From assembly GCF_000374805.1 (NCBI RefSeq), contig NZ_KB895346.1:64034-128033 (forward strand): DNA of 64,000 nt. Direction: 5' to 3'. The DNA comes from Chitiniphilus shinanonensis DSM 23277 (GTDB lineage Bacteria; Pseudomonadota; Gammaproteobacteria; Burkholderiales; Chitinibacteraceae). Positions 21,600 to 30,571 of the stretch are shown one piece after another. The notes beneath the pieces were generated by a model. That model saw nothing but the letters and a program-made list of their open reading frames with translations. It did no database searches and had not been told where the DNA came from. Made by a program: the position numbers and the translations under genes. Numbering within the stretch: the first letter of the stretch is position 1; every line of letters starts with the position of its first letter.

Positions 21600-22373
21600 T
21601 TAGAAGCCCAGGCTTTCCAGCAGGTCGTCGACCTGCTGCTGGTTGGTCACAATGTCGGTGCGACCTTCGGTGTTCACGACCGGTCCGTTCAGCAGGCTGT
21701 CGTCGTGCTTGAGCCCCTGCGGCGAGAAGGCGAGCAGGAATTCCAGCAACTGCGCCTCCATTTCCTTGGACATGGTCAAAACTTTCTTGATGACCTGACC
21801 GGTCAGATCCTGGAAATCCTGAGCCATCATGATTTCCAGCATCTGGGCATTGATCTGGTCGGAATGCACTGCCGTGGTGTTCAGGTGGGTGCGGGTCTTT
21901 TCGACGAGTGCCTTGAACTCGTCGACCGACAACTGGCTGGCGAACAGCTTGTCCCAATCCGAAGCCAGAGAACGGGCGTTGTTGGCGATCCCGTCCTGCA
22001 AGGGGCGGGCGGCATCCAGCGCGTTGAGCGTGCGATCCGCCGCCTGCTCGGTCATGGTGGCGACATAGGACAGGCGATCGCGGGCATCCGGGATCTGCGA
22101 CGCGGCGCGTTCCAGCGATTTGTCCAGCCCCAGCTCGCGCAGGGTGTCGTGCAGCTTCCGGGTCAACTGGCCGATGTGCGAGAACATCGAGCGCGCGGGT
22201 TCGCTCAGTTCCTCCATGGACTTCGCAATCGCCGCGGGGGTGTCGTGCGCCACCGGGGTGGCGGCGGGTGTCGCGGCCACGGGCGTTTCATCTTGTTGCT
22301 GTGCCTGCACGATACTGTCGAACAGGGCTTCCAACTCCGCGGAATCTCCGCTGTTGAGGGCTTGGTCGCTCAC
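21600..22373 (-). CDS. cheZ: CheY-phosphate phosphatase CheZ
   Basis: Removes the phosphate from CheY-P to end the motor signal. 257 residues, mostly helical, with an Ala/Pro-rich N-terminal region (25-50) before the core. The conserved catalytic helix AQDFQDLTGQVIKK is at about 184-197, and the C-terminal CheY-binding helix QQVDDLLESLGF ends the protein, as in E. coli. It sits between cheY (21 bases upstream) and cheA (42 bases downstream), all on the minus strand. Confidence 0.96.
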   Translation of the reverse strand: MSDQALNSGDSAELEALFDSIVQAQQQDETPVAATPAATPVAHDTPAAIAKSMEELSEPARSMFSHIGQLTRKLHDTLRELGLDKSLERAASQIPDARDRLSYVATMTEQAADRTLNALDAARPLQDGIANNARSLASDWDKLFASQLSVDEFKALVEKTRTHLNTTAVHSDQINAQMLEIMMAQDFQDLTGQVIKKVLTMSKEMEAQLLEFLLAFSPQGLKHDDSLLNGPVVNTEGRTDIVTNQQQVDDLLESLGF

Positions 22374-22394
22374 GATCGGCCTCCTTGAGCCTTC

Positions 22395-22784
22395 TTACTT
22401 ATTCATGGTGGCGAAGATTTTCTTCAGCTTTTCGTCGAGCGTAGCTGCCGTAAACGGCTTGACGACGTATCCCGAGGCCCCGGCTGTCGCTGCCTCGATG
22501 ATGTTCTCCTTCTTGGCTTCCGCCGTGACCATCAATACTGGCAGGTGCTTGAGTTGCGCATCGGCGCGAATGGCCTTGAGCAGCTCGATACCGGTCATCA
22601 CCGGCATGTTCCAGTCGGTGACCACGAAGTCGTAGGTCGTGTTTTTCAGCTTGTGCAGGGCCACCTGCCCATCCTCGGCTTCTTCCACGTTGGAGAAGCC
22701 CAGTTCCTTGAGCAGGTTCCGCACGATGCGGCGCATGGTGGAAAAGTCATCCACCACGAGGAAGCGCATATTGTTGTCAGGCAT
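22395..22784 (-). CDS. cheY: chemotaxis response regulator CheY
   Basis: Single receiver domain of 129 residues that carries the phosphate signal from CheA to the flagellar switch. Acidic pocket [10 protein letters not shown], phosphorylated D57 in [11 protein letters not shown], switch Thr in VTAEAKKE and Lys in YVVKPFTAA are all present. It is followed by cheZ and preceded by a cheV gene (55-base gap). Confidence 0.97.
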   Translation of the reverse strand: MPDNNMRFLVVDDFSTMRRIVRNLLKELGFSNVEEAEDGQVALHKLKNTTYDFVVTDWNMPVMTGIELLKAIRADAQLKHLPVLMVTAEAKKENIIEAATAGASGYVVKPFTAATLDEKLKKIFATMNK

Positions 22785-22839
22785 TTATCTAGCTCCATTC
22801 ACACGTCTAACCGCGTGTGATTTGAATCGGGACTCAAGC

Positions 22840-23784
22840 TTAGCCGACAACGAAAGGTGTGACGGTATCGGCCAGCACGACAGGGTCGAATTTTGCCACA
22901 TACGCATCAACGCCGACGCTGGCGCCCATGGCGCGGTTGGCGTTGGAAGAAAGCGACGAATGCATCACCACCGGAATCCCCGCGAAGCGGTGATCGGACT
23001 TGATGTGCTTGGTCAGCACGTAGCCGTCCATTTCCGGCATTTCGGCGTCCACCAGGATCATTTTCAGCTTCTGCCGCAACGGCTCGTTGTCGTGCCCCGA
23101 ACGGTTGGCGAGGTTCTGCAGCTTTTCCCAGGCCTCCTTGCCGTTGTTCGCCTGGTAGTACTTGATACCGATCTTGTCGAGCACGCTGACGATCTCCTTG
23201 CGTGCCACCATCGAGTCGTCCGCGAAGAACATGTACGACTCCGGGTTGACCTGGCCTTTCGGCAGATCTGGGATCAGCGGTTCGCCGATCACGCTGGCGA
23301 GAATCTGTTCCACGTCCAGGATCGACACCAGCTTGCCGTCGGGAAGTTCGGTCAACGCGGTGATCAATTGCTGGGTGCCCGACAGCATGGATTCGGGAGC
23401 CCGCACCTTGTCCCAGTCGACACGGATGATGCGGTCCACGTCATGCACCAGGAATGCCTGGGTGTGCTTGGAGAACTCGGTGACGATCATGGTGCTGTTC
23501 GCATCCGCCGGCGGCTTGTCGTGCGTTGCCACGAACTTGGACAGCGAGATGACGGGAATGATGTTCCCGCGCAACGAGATCACACCCTCGACACCGAGCG
23601 GCATGTTGGGAGTCTTGGTGATCTTCGGTGTCTGGGATACTTCCCGTACCTTGAATACGTTGATCCCGAAGATTTCGCGGGTACCCAGCGAAAACAGCAG
23701 GATTTCCATTTTGTTGGAGCCCGCCAGCTTGGTGCGGGCATCCACACTCTCAAGCAGATTGGCTTGGACGGTGCTCAGGCTCAT
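22840..23784 (-). CDS. cheV: chemotaxis coupling protein CheV (copy nearer cheY)
   Basis: CheW-receiver fusion of 314 residues. The CheW domain (about 20-165) includes FGINVFKVREV and GVISLRGNIIPVI; the receiver (about 185-310) has FADDSMVARK, the phospho-acceptor in ILVDAEMPEMDGY and a Lys in YVAKFDP. CheV couples receptors to CheA, and its phosphorylation tunes adaptation. It is a paralogue of the gene at 23836-24786, which lies directly upstream in the same direction; the two proteins share the KLAGxNKxEILLF start and most motifs but are clearly diverged. Confidence 0.94.
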   Translation of the reverse strand: MSLSTVQANLLESVDARTKLAGSNKMEILLFSLGTREIFGINVFKVREVSQTPKITKTPNMPLGVEGVISLRGNIIPVISLSKFVATHDKPPADANSTMIVTEFSKHTQAFLVHDVDRIIRVDWDKVRAPESMLSGTQQLITALTELPDGKLVSILDVEQILASVIGEPLIPDLPKGQVNPESYMFFADDSMVARKEIVSVLDKIGIKYYQANNGKEAWEKLQNLANRSGHDNEPLRQKLKMILVDAEMPEMDGYVLTKHIKSDHRFAGIPVVMHSSLSSNANRAMGASVGVDAYVAKFDPVVLADTVTPFVVG

Positions 23785-23835
23785 GTCGGCTCCCGGATGA
23801 CTATGCTTCGGCGCTAATAGGATTACGAAGGGGGA

Positions 23836-24786
23836 TCAGCTTTTCAATAAGAATGCTGCGATACTTTCGGACAATTTATGCGGCTCGAACTTGGACACGT
23901 AACCGTCCACCCCGACCGAGTGGCCGAGCTTTTGGTTGGAGGCGCCCGACAGGGAGGAGTGCATCAGGACGGGGATGCCGGCGAAGCGGGGGTCGCTCTT
24001 GATCAGGCGGGTGAGCATGTAGCCGTCCATTTCCGGCATCTCGACGTCGGTCAGCACCAGATGAAGGATGTCCTTCACCGGTTTGTCCTGGATGGCTGCC
24101 GCTTGCGCGATGCGTTGCAGTTCGTCCCACGCGCGCTTGCCGTTGATCGAATGCTGGTGGCGGACGCCCATGGCGTTCAGTGTGACTTCGATCTGGCGCC
24201 GGGCGACGATGGAGTCGTCGGCGAAGTACACCATCTTGTCGGCGAACTTGTGGTCCTTGACCACCAGGCTGGTGTCGATGTTCTCGTCGGTCTGGGTGGT
24301 TTCGGCCAGAACCTTCTCGACGTCCAGCATCATCACGAGCTTGCCGTTGTCGAGTTCGGTCACCGCCGTCACCAGGCCGCCCATCTGGGTGATCAGCATG
24401 TCGGGCGGCACGCGCATCGAAGACCAGTCCAGGCGCAGGATGGTGTCCACCGCCTCGACCAGGAAACCCTGGGTGTGGCCGTTGTACTCGGTCACGATCA
24501 TGATTTCCGGGCGGGTGTTGGTCACGATGCCGGCATATTTGGCGAGGTCGACCACGGGAACCAGTACGCCACGCAGGCTGACCATCCCTTCGACGGCGGC
24601 GGACATCTCCGGCGCCTGGGTGATCTCCGGCGTGCGCATGACTTCGCGCACCTTGAATACGTTGATGCCAAAGTTCTCTCGGCGCCCGGAACGCTGGTCC
24701 ACGCCCAGCGTGAACAGCAGGATTTCCAGTTTGTTGGTGCCTGCAAGCTTGGTTCGGGCGTCAATGGTTTTCAGAAGATCGGACAC
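23836..24786 (-). CDS. cheV: chemotaxis coupling protein CheV (first gene of the cluster)
   Basis: Second CheW-receiver fusion, 316 residues from a GTG at 24786 preceded by CGGAG at seven bases. This start gives MSDLLKTIDARTKLAG, aligning with the paralogue; an upstream ATG at 24861 would add 25 poorly conserved residues. CheW part: FGINVFKVREVMRT and GMVSLRGVLVPVVDL. Receiver: FADDSIVARRQ, LTDVEMPEMDGY and YVSKFEP. Compared with the paralogue it carries a short insertion, DQRSGRREN, before the FGIN motif. As the first gene it probably carries the promoter for the che cluster, divergent from the FleS-like gene. Confidence 0.92.
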   Translation of the reverse strand: MSDLLKTIDARTKLAGTNKLEILLFTLGVDQRSGRRENFGINVFKVREVMRTPEITQAPEMSAAVEGMVSLRGVLVPVVDLAKYAGIVTNTRPEIMIVTEYNGHTQGFLVEAVDTILRLDWSSMRVPPDMLITQMGGLVTAVTELDNGKLVMMLDVEKVLAETTQTDENIDTSLVVKDHKFADKMVYFADDSIVARRQIEVTLNAMGVRHQHSINGKRAWDELQRIAQAAAIQDKPVKDILHLVLTDVEMPEMDGYMLTRLIKSDPRFAGIPVLMHSSLSGASNQKLGHSVGVDGYVSKFEPHKLSESIAAFLLKS

Positions 24787-24989
24787 GATGCGACTCCGGG
24801 CTTGGGCCGATGGGCGGTCATAGGAAAACTTACAGTCGGGTTTGTTGCTTGATTTGAACACGAAGCACAGGGCAGGGTATGACGAGCATCAAGCGGGGTC
24901 AATTGTCTGAAACCCCTAATAATCTAATGCCTGCCCACAATTTCAGTTCTTTATAATGCAAAAGAAGTTAAGGGACAAGGAGCCACCAA

Positions 24990-26165
24990 TTGGCCGAACA
25001 ACCGCCCGGTCTTGATCCAAAAGAGCTTGAAAACGCGTTTTCATTATTCACGGTGGCATCGGCGCAGCTCACCGAGGCTTACTCGGAGCTACAGCAACAG
25101 GTCGAATCGCTGACTCGACAATTAGAGATAGCCAATGGGAATCTCGTGCGTGAATTGGAGGAAAAGGCTGCGCTTTCCCGCCGCCTTTCCCTGCTGCTGG
25201 AGCATCTGCCTGCCGGCGTGCTGGAGGTGGATGGCACCGGCAAAGTGATCGCGATGAATCCGGCCGCGCATCGCCTTCTATATCCGCTCGAAGAAGGAAT
25301 GGATTGGAAGGAATTCTTCGAATCGCACTTGGAAATGGATTCCACTACCGATCTGTGGAGTTATTCCCAGCCTGACGTGACACTGCGATTGAATTTAAGT
25401 CAAGGCGCGATGCCGGAAGAGGATAGCCGAATTGTGCTGGTGCAGGATCTCACCGAAAGCTGGACATTGCAGCAGGATCTGGTGCGCCACAAGCGCCTGG
25501 CGGCAATGGGGGAGATGGCCGCCGGTCTCGCGCATCAGCTGCGTACGCCGCTGGCCACCGCACTGCTCTATAGTGCCAACCTCACCAAGCCGGCGCTGTC
25601 CGAGAACGAACGCGTGCGGTTTGCCGAGAAGAGCCTCGCCCGGCTGCGCCATCTGGAATCGCTGATCCAGAACATGCTGCGTTTTGTCCGGGGGCAGTCG
25701 TTGACGCTGGAGCGCTTCGACATCGTGGGCTGCGTCCACGAGGCGTTGCAGACCATGCAGCCACAGCTCGACGCGGCGGGCATTTCGCTGGTCGCCGCCT
25801 TGCCGGAAGGCCCCGCCGAGGTGGTGGCCAACCGCAAGGAATTGCAAGGTGTGATCCTCAATCTGCTTGACAATGGCATGCACGCGACGGCTGCCGGTGG
25901 CACAATCTCGGTCAAGCTGGCGCGCGAGGGGCGCGAGGTGGTGATCGTCGTGAGCGATACCGGACGTGGCATGAGCCCGGAAGTCCAGGAGCGCCTGTTC
26001 GAACCCTTCTTCACCACGCGGAAGGAAGGGACCGGGCTGGGGCTGGCCATCGTGCAAAATCTGATGTCACAGTTTGGTGGTAGTGTTGCGGTTTCGTCAT
26101 CGGCGGGGCAGGGTAGCGAGTTCGTGCTACGGTTGCCTCTGTGGGTACCGCCATCTAATGTATGA
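24990..26165 (+). CDS. fleS: FleS/FlrB-like PAS sensor histidine kinase
   Basis: Soluble kinase of 391 residues that should phosphorylate the sigma-54 activator FleR/FlrC in the flagellar cascade. Start is TTG at 24990 with a strong AAGGAG seven bases upstream. A coiled coil (25-70) precedes a PAS-like segment (about 68-155). The phospho-acceptor is H182 in GLAHQLRTPLATAL; ATP-binding motifs are LNLLDNGMHAT, DTGRGMSP and GTGLGLAI. No membrane segment is seen, as in FleS. The partner regulator gene is 3 kb downstream, separated by a STAS / PP2C / CheB module, which is not the usual adjacent order. Confidence 0.88.
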   Translation: MAEQPPGLDPKELENAFSLFTVASAQLTEAYSELQQQVESLTRQLEIANGNLVRELEEKAALSRRLSLLLEHLPAGVLEVDGTGKVIAMNPAAHRLLYPLEEGMDWKEFFESHLEMDSTTDLWSYSQPDVTLRLNLSQGAMPEEDSRIVLVQDLTESWTLQQDLVRHKRLAAMGEMAAGLAHQLRTPLATALLYSANLTKPALSENERVRFAEKSLARLRHLESLIQNMLRFVRGQSLTLERFDIVGCVHEALQTMQPQLDAAGISLVAALPEGPAEVVANRKELQGVILNLLDNGMHATAAGGTISVKLAREGREVVIVVSDTGRGMSPEVQERLFEPFFTTRKEGTGLGLAIVQNLMSQFGGSVAVSSSAGQGSEFVLRLPLWVPPSNV

Positions 26166-26246
26166 TGAGCGCCGACGTTGCTTAAGCTCAATGTCAGCGT
26201 GTTTAAAAGCTTGGATTTGAAACCGTACTTATGAGGTTGATTTCGT

Positions 26247-26552
26247 ATGACTCCAACCGTTGAGATCGAAGGGGACGTCGGCCGCGTCATCCTCTCCGGG
26301 CAGTTCGATTTCAGTGCTCACCGGGAATTTCGCCAGGTCTGCGAAACGCTGATCGCCGACCCGTCGGTGAAGGAAGTGCTGGTCGATTTCCAGAACGTGA
26401 ACTACCTCGACAGTTCCGCCCTGGGCATGCTGTTGCTGCTGAAGGAAAAGATCGGCGTGGCGAACAAGAGCCTTGCCCTCGTCAACTGCCGGGACACCGT
26501 CAAACAAGTGCTCGAGATCGCCTGCTTCGGCAAGATCTTCACGATCCGCTGA
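26247..26552 (+). CDS. STAS-domain anti-sigma-factor antagonist (HsbA-like)
   Basis: Single STAS domain of 101 residues. The phosphorylatable serine is S56 in YLDSSALGML, preceded by D55, as in SpoIIAA/RsbV/HsbA. It lies 12 bases upstream of a receiver-phosphatase-kinase gene, the pairing seen for Pseudomonas HsbA-HsbR, where the STAS protein's phosphorylation state controls the anti-sigma factor FlgM and biofilm formation. Location between flagellar regulatory genes fits that model; direct function here is inferred. Confidence 0.88.
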   Translation: MTPTVEIEGDVGRVILSGQFDFSAHREFRQVCETLIADPSVKEVLVDFQNVNYLDSSALGMLLLLKEKIGVANKSLALVNCRDTVKQVLEIACFGKIFTIR

Positions 26553-26564
26553 TCGTTTTCGCGC

Positions 26565-28280
26565 ATGAAGATTCTGGTCGTCGATGATACCGAAGCAGTC
26601 CTGCTGCTGATTTCCCGGTTCGTCGAGGCCCTGGGACATACGGCCATCGTTGCCCGCGATGGCGGGCAGGCCGTCGAGGTCTGGCGTGCCGAACGGCCGG
26701 ACATGGTCCTGATGGACATGATGATGCCCGTGATGAGCGGCCCGGAAGCCGCCATCGCCATCAAGCAGGAAGCCGGTGCCAGCTGGGTGCCGGTGGTCTT
26801 CGTCACCGGCATCGGCGAAGAGAACCGCCTCGCGGAAGCCATCGAGCGCGGCGGCGACGACTACATCAACAAGCCGGTCAACTTCCGGGTACTGGAGGCC
26901 AAGCTCAAGGCCTTCGACCGCACGCTGGAACTCAATCGCAAGGTGCGCGAGCAATCCGCCAAGCTCGCCGACTACTACGACCGTGCCGAAGAGGAAAAGC
27001 GCGTGGTGCGCCATCTGATGGAGCAGATGGTCAACGCCGAGCGCCTGTACGACCCGCTGCTCGAATATTGGCTCACCCCCGCCGAAAGCCTGTCCGGCGA
27101 CTTGATCGCGGCGGCGCGCACGCCGGGGCAATCGTTGTACGTATTGCTTGCCGACGGCATCGGCCATGGCCTGACCGCGGCGCTGAACGTGCTGCCGCTC
27201 ACGCAGCCCTTCTACAGCATGACGGAGAAGGGCTATTCGATCTCCGACATCCTCACCGAGATGAACAACAAGGTCCGCCAGGTGCTGCCGGTGGGGCGGT
27301 TCGTCGCGGTGGTCCTGATCGCCATCGACGAGGCCAATGGCTGGGTCGACGTCTGGAACGGCGGCATGCCGGGCGTTCAACTGATCGGGCTCGACGGCGG
27401 CAGCCGGCATGTCTGGAAATCGTCGCATCTGCCGCTGGGCATCGTGCCGACCGAGGCCATGGACGTGATCCCAGAGCGGCATTACTTCGACGGGCCCGGC
27501 AGTGTGGTGGCCTATTCGGACGGCTTGATCGAAGCCCGCAATCCACTGGGCGAGCCGTTCGGAGCCGCGCGCCTGATGGATGCCCTGGTCAAGGCTCCGC
27601 CCGCCGAGCGCATGGCCGAGGTCAAGCGGCTGTTGACGTTGCATCTCGACGGCGCGCCGCACCACGACGATATCTCGCTGATCATGGCGCATTGCGGTCT
27701 GCCGCAACGCGTGTTCCCCGATGTGCTCCCCGCCGGCGGGACACCGGATTTCGCGGCGCTGTTCGAGCCGGGCGAACCCAGCTGGCGCTACAGCCTGACG
27801 CTCGGTGCCCACGAACTGCGGCACATCAACACCGTGCCGTTCATGATGAATTTCATCAACAAGGTGGTGGCGCCGAACGAAAGCCAGTCGGACGTGTTCC
27901 TGATCCTGACCGAATTGTTCGTCAACGCCCTGGATCACGGGGTGCTGGGCATGGATTCAGCGCTCAAGCGCGAGCCCGAGGGCATCGAGTTCTACTTGAA
28001 CGAACGGGCCAAGCGGCTGGCCGCGTTGGCGCACGGCATGCTGGAGCTGGATCTGGCGGGCCTGCGCATCGACCACCAGGATTACCTGCGCATCATCGTG
28101 AAGGACAGCGGTGACGGCTTCGACTGGCGCCATTGGCTGGCCCAGGATCTGGCCTATGCCGGCGGGCTGAGCGGACGGGGCATCGCCCTGGTGCGTGCCC
28201 TGTGCGCATCGTTGCAATATCGCGGCGCGGGCAACGAGGTCCATGCCTACTACCGGATCAAGGGCGCGCGGCCGGATTAG
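26565..28280 (+). CDS. receiver - PP2C phosphatase - HATPase kinase fusion (HsbR-like)
   Basis: A 571-residue switch protein. The N-terminal receiver (1-120) has D51 in MVLMDMMMPVMSG and Lys in INKPVNF. A helical linker (125-165) leads to a PP2C/SpoIIE phosphatase (about 165-385) with metal-binding acids in SLSGDLIAA, LLADGIGHG, AYSDGLIEA and HHDDISLIM. The C-terminal RsbW-like kinase domain (about 420-571) shows LTELFVNALDHGVLG, IVKDSGDGFDW and GRGIALVRAL. It can thus both phosphorylate and dephosphorylate the STAS protein encoded next to it, with direction set by receiver phosphorylation, as known for HsbR. An upstream phosphotransferase such as HptB is not in the window. Confidence 0.9.
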   Translation: MKILVVDDTEAVLLLISRFVEALGHTAIVARDGGQAVEVWRAERPDMVLMDMMMPVMSGPEAAIAIKQEAGASWVPVVFVTGIGEENRLAEAIERGGDDYINKPVNFRVLEAKLKAFDRTLELNRKVREQSAKLADYYDRAEEEKRVVRHLMEQMVNAERLYDPLLEYWLTPAESLSGDLIAAARTPGQSLYVLLADGIGHGLTAALNVLPLTQPFYSMTEKGYSISDILTEMNNKVRQVLPVGRFVAVVLIAIDEANGWVDVWNGGMPGVQLIGLDGGSRHVWKSSHLPLGIVPTEAMDVIPERHYFDGPGSVVAYSDGLIEARNPLGEPFGAARLMDALVKAPPAERMAEVKRLLTLHLDGAPHHDDISLIMAHCGLPQRVFPDVLPAGGTPDFAALFEPGEPSWRYSLTLGAHELRHINTVPFMMNFINKVVAPNESQSDVFLILTELFVNALDHGVLGMDSALKREPEGIEFYLNERAKRLAALAHGMLELDLAGLRIDHQDYLRIIVKDSGDGFDWRHWLAQDLAYAGGLSGRGIALVRALCASLQYRGAGNEVHAYYRIKGARPD

Positions 28281-28376
28281 CGTGCGCGATCATTTGCGAC
28301 ACTTGCACCTCGACAGGAGCGTGTTCACCATGTCGCCTTTCGACTTCGCCCCTTAACCGTCGCGGCGGCACTACAC

Positions 28377-29090
28377 ATGGCAGCAGACAAAGACCAGCAA
28401 CGCGGGCCGCGCGGTACTCCTCCGTCCATCCTCGAGCTGCCCAATATCTCGGTACCGCCGAGCCATAGCGCGGATGTCGTGCTGCCGTTGCATCCCAAAG
28501 TGCCGTCGCGCCTGGAGCGGGTGATCGTGGTCGGGGCCTCCACCGGGGGGACCGAGGCGCTGAAGGATTTGCTGACACCGATTCCCGCGCATGCGCCGCC
28601 GATCCTTATCGCGCAGCATATGCCGGAGCTATTCACCCGTTCCTTTGCCGAACGGCTGAACAGCATATGCAGGATCACGGTGAAGGAAGCGGAGCAGGGC
28701 GAGCGCATCAGGCCCGGGCACGCCTATATCGCGCCTGGCCATTCCCACCTGTTGCTGTCCGGTTCCCCCGGCAGCCATGTCTGCGAGTTATCCCAGGCGC
28801 CGCCGGTGAACCGGCACCGTCCTTCGGTGGATGTGTTGTTCCGCTCCGCGGCCAACGTCGGAGGGCGCAACATATTCGGGGTGATCCTCACCGGCATGGG
28901 CCGAGACGGCGCGCAGGGCATGCGCGAGATGCACGATGCCGGCGCCTACAACATCGCCCAGGACGCCGACAGTTGCGTGGTCTTCGGCATGCCGAAGGAA
29001 GCGATCGCCATGGGCGGTGTCGACGAGATCCTGCCGTTGCGGGAAATCGCCGCCCGCCTGATGGTGCTGGTCACCAAGTTCGGGGGTTAG
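28377..29090 (+). CDS. CheB-type methylesterase without receiver domain
   Basis: Stand-alone CheB catalytic domain, 237 residues. The triad is S55 (GASTGGTE), H81 (AQHMPELF) and D177 ([10 protein letters not shown]); the spacings of 26 and 122 equal those of E. coli CheB (S164, H190, D286). The first 45 residues are Pro/Ser-rich and do not form a receiver, so activity cannot be switched by phosphorylation in the usual way. It sits between the HsbR-like gene and fleR rather than in the che cluster, and no cheR is present. It may demethylate receptors constitutively or amidate/deamidate them; a motility role is inferred from position. No strong ribosome binding site precedes the ATG, so the start is less sure. 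Confidence 0.87.
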   Translation: MAADKDQQRGPRGTPPSILELPNISVPPSHSADVVLPLHPKVPSRLERVIVVGASTGGTEALKDLLTPIPAHAPPILIAQHMPELFTRSFAERLNSICRITVKEAEQGERIRPGHAYIAPGHSHLLLSGSPGSHVCELSQAPPVNRHRPSVDVLFRSAANVGGRNIFGVILTGMGRDGAQGMREMHDAGAYNIAQDADSCVVFGMPKEAIAMGGVDEILPLREIAARLMVLVTKFGG

Positions 29091-29137
29091 CCCGTGTCAC
29101 GTTCCCCGCGGGCTGATATGAAGATGGAGAGTCGTTC

Positions 29138-30481
29138 ATGCCGCTGCCGATCCTGATCGTCGAGGACGACGATGACCTGCGCGATGCGCTGACCGATACG
29201 CTCGAACTGGGCGGGTACTCGGTGCTGAGCGCCAGCGATGGCGCCGCCGCGCTCAAGCGACTGGAGCATGAGCGCGTGGCGCTGGTGCTGTCCGATGTGC
29301 AGATGCAGCCGATGGATGGCGAGACGCTGCTTTACGAGGTCAAGCACCGTTATCCCTGGCTGCCGGTCATGCTGATGACCGCCTACGGCGTGGTCGAGAA
29401 AGCGGTGGCCGCGCTGCATGCCGGTGCCTGCCATTACCTGCCCAAGCCGTTCGAACCGGACCGCCTCTTGCAAGAGGTGGCCAAGTACATGTTGCCCGGC
29501 AGCGAGGACGACACCGTCATCGCCGAGGACCCGGCGATGCGCGGCCTGCTCGACATGGCGCGTCGCGTTGCCGCGTCGGACGCATCGGTGCTGATTTCCG
29601 GCGAATCGGGCACCGGCAAGGAAGTGCTGGCCCGTTTCATCCATCGCACCAGTACCCGCGCCGAGCATCCGTTCGTGGCGGTGAACTGCGCCGCGGTGCC
29701 GGAGCAATTGCTCGAATCCACCTTTTTCGGCCACGAGCGCGGCGCGTTCACCGGCGCGGCGGCGCAGCATATCGGCAAGTTCGAGCAGGCCAATGGCGGC
29801 ACCCTGTTGCTGGACGAAGTGACCGAGATGCCATTGCCGTTGCAGGCCAAGCTGCTGCGGGTATTGCAGGAACGCGAAGTGGAGCGCGTCGGCGGCGCGC
29901 GGCCGCTGCGGGTGGACGTCCGCGTGATCGCCACCAGTAACCGCGACATCGCCGAAGCCGTGGCGGCCGGGCAGTTCCGCGAAGACCTTTTTTACCGTCT
30001 GAATGTATTTCCGCTGCACCTGCCCGCCCTGCGCGAGCGTCCGTCCGACATCCTGCCACTGGCGCGGGCCATGTTGGCCCGCCACGCGGCGCGGATCGGG
30101 CGCAGGCCCCCGGTGCTGAGCCAGGGCGCTGAGCACTTGCTGGAGGCCAACGGTTGGGAGGGCAATATCCGCGAACTGGACAACGTCATCCAGCGCGCGC
30201 TGATCCTGGCGCCCGGCGACGATATCCTGCCGGAGCACCTGTATTTGCCGACGGCGCCGGCAAAAGCTGCCGCCGCGCCGGCCGTCCGACCGTCGGTCGA
30301 GACTGGGGAAACCGCGGCGCCGACCGATATCAAAGGTCTGGAGAAGCACCATATCCTGGAAACCCTGAAGGCCTGCGGCGGTGTGCGCAAGCTGGCCGCC
30401 GAGCGGTTGGGCATGAGCGAACGCACGTTGCGCTATAAGCTGCAGCAATACCGTGAAGAAGGCGGCACCGACGTGGTGTAG
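29138..30481 (+). CDS. fleR: FleR/FlrC-like sigma-54-dependent response regulator
   Basis: NtrC-family activator of 447 residues that turns on middle flagellar genes with sigma-54. Receiver (1-120) with D53 in LSDVQMQPMDG; AAA+ domain (about 140-370) with Walker A GESGTGKE, the sigma-54 contact loop GAFTGA and the arginine-finger region REDLFYRLNVFPL; C-terminal Fis-type HTH ending in MSERTLRYKLQQYREEG. GGAGAG lies before the ATG. It is directly followed by fliE, whose upstream region carries a good sigma-54 promoter, which supports the flagellar assignment. Confidence 0.92.
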   Translation: MPLPILIVEDDDDLRDALTDTLELGGYSVLSASDGAAALKRLEHERVALVLSDVQMQPMDGETLLYEVKHRYPWLPVMLMTAYGVVEKAVAALHAGACHYLPKPFEPDRLLQEVAKYMLPGSEDDTVIAEDPAMRGLLDMARRVAASDASVLISGESGTGKEVLARFIHRTSTRAEHPFVAVNCAAVPEQLLESTFFGHERGAFTGAAAQHIGKFEQANGGTLLLDEVTEMPLPLQAKLLRVLQEREVERVGGARPLRVDVRVIATSNRDIAEAVAAGQFREDLFYRLNVFPLHLPALRERPSDILPLARAMLARHAARIGRRPPVLSQGAEHLLEANGWEGNIRELDNVIQRALILAPGDDILPEHLYLPTAPAKAAAAPAVRPSVETGETAAPTDIKGLEKHHILETLKACGGVRKLAAERLGMSERTLRYKLQQYREEGGTDVV

Positions 30482-30504
30482 CGCGGAAGTGGCAGGGTCA
30501 GGGC

Positions 30505-30520
30505 TGGCGCAGGATTTGCT
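30505..30520 (+). promoter_or_regulatory. sigma-54 (RpoN) promoter of fliE operon
   Basis: The sequence TGGCGCAGGATTTGCT matches the -24/-12 consensus TGGCACG-N4-TTGCW, with the GG and GC dinucleotides at correct spacing. It is 52 bases upstream of the fliE ATG and directly after the FleR activator gene. Expected start of transcription is about a dozen bases downstream. Confidence 0.82.
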
Positions 30521-30571
30521 TGCTCCGGTGCGGATACGACCCCTACAATTTCGCTTCAAGGAAGGCGAGTC

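Noticed and set aside
24862..24989. Sigma-28 promoter for the che cluster
   Set aside because: A TAAA-N15-GC match exists on the minus strand, but the rest of the -10 region (GCCGATAA) does not fit, so no call is made.
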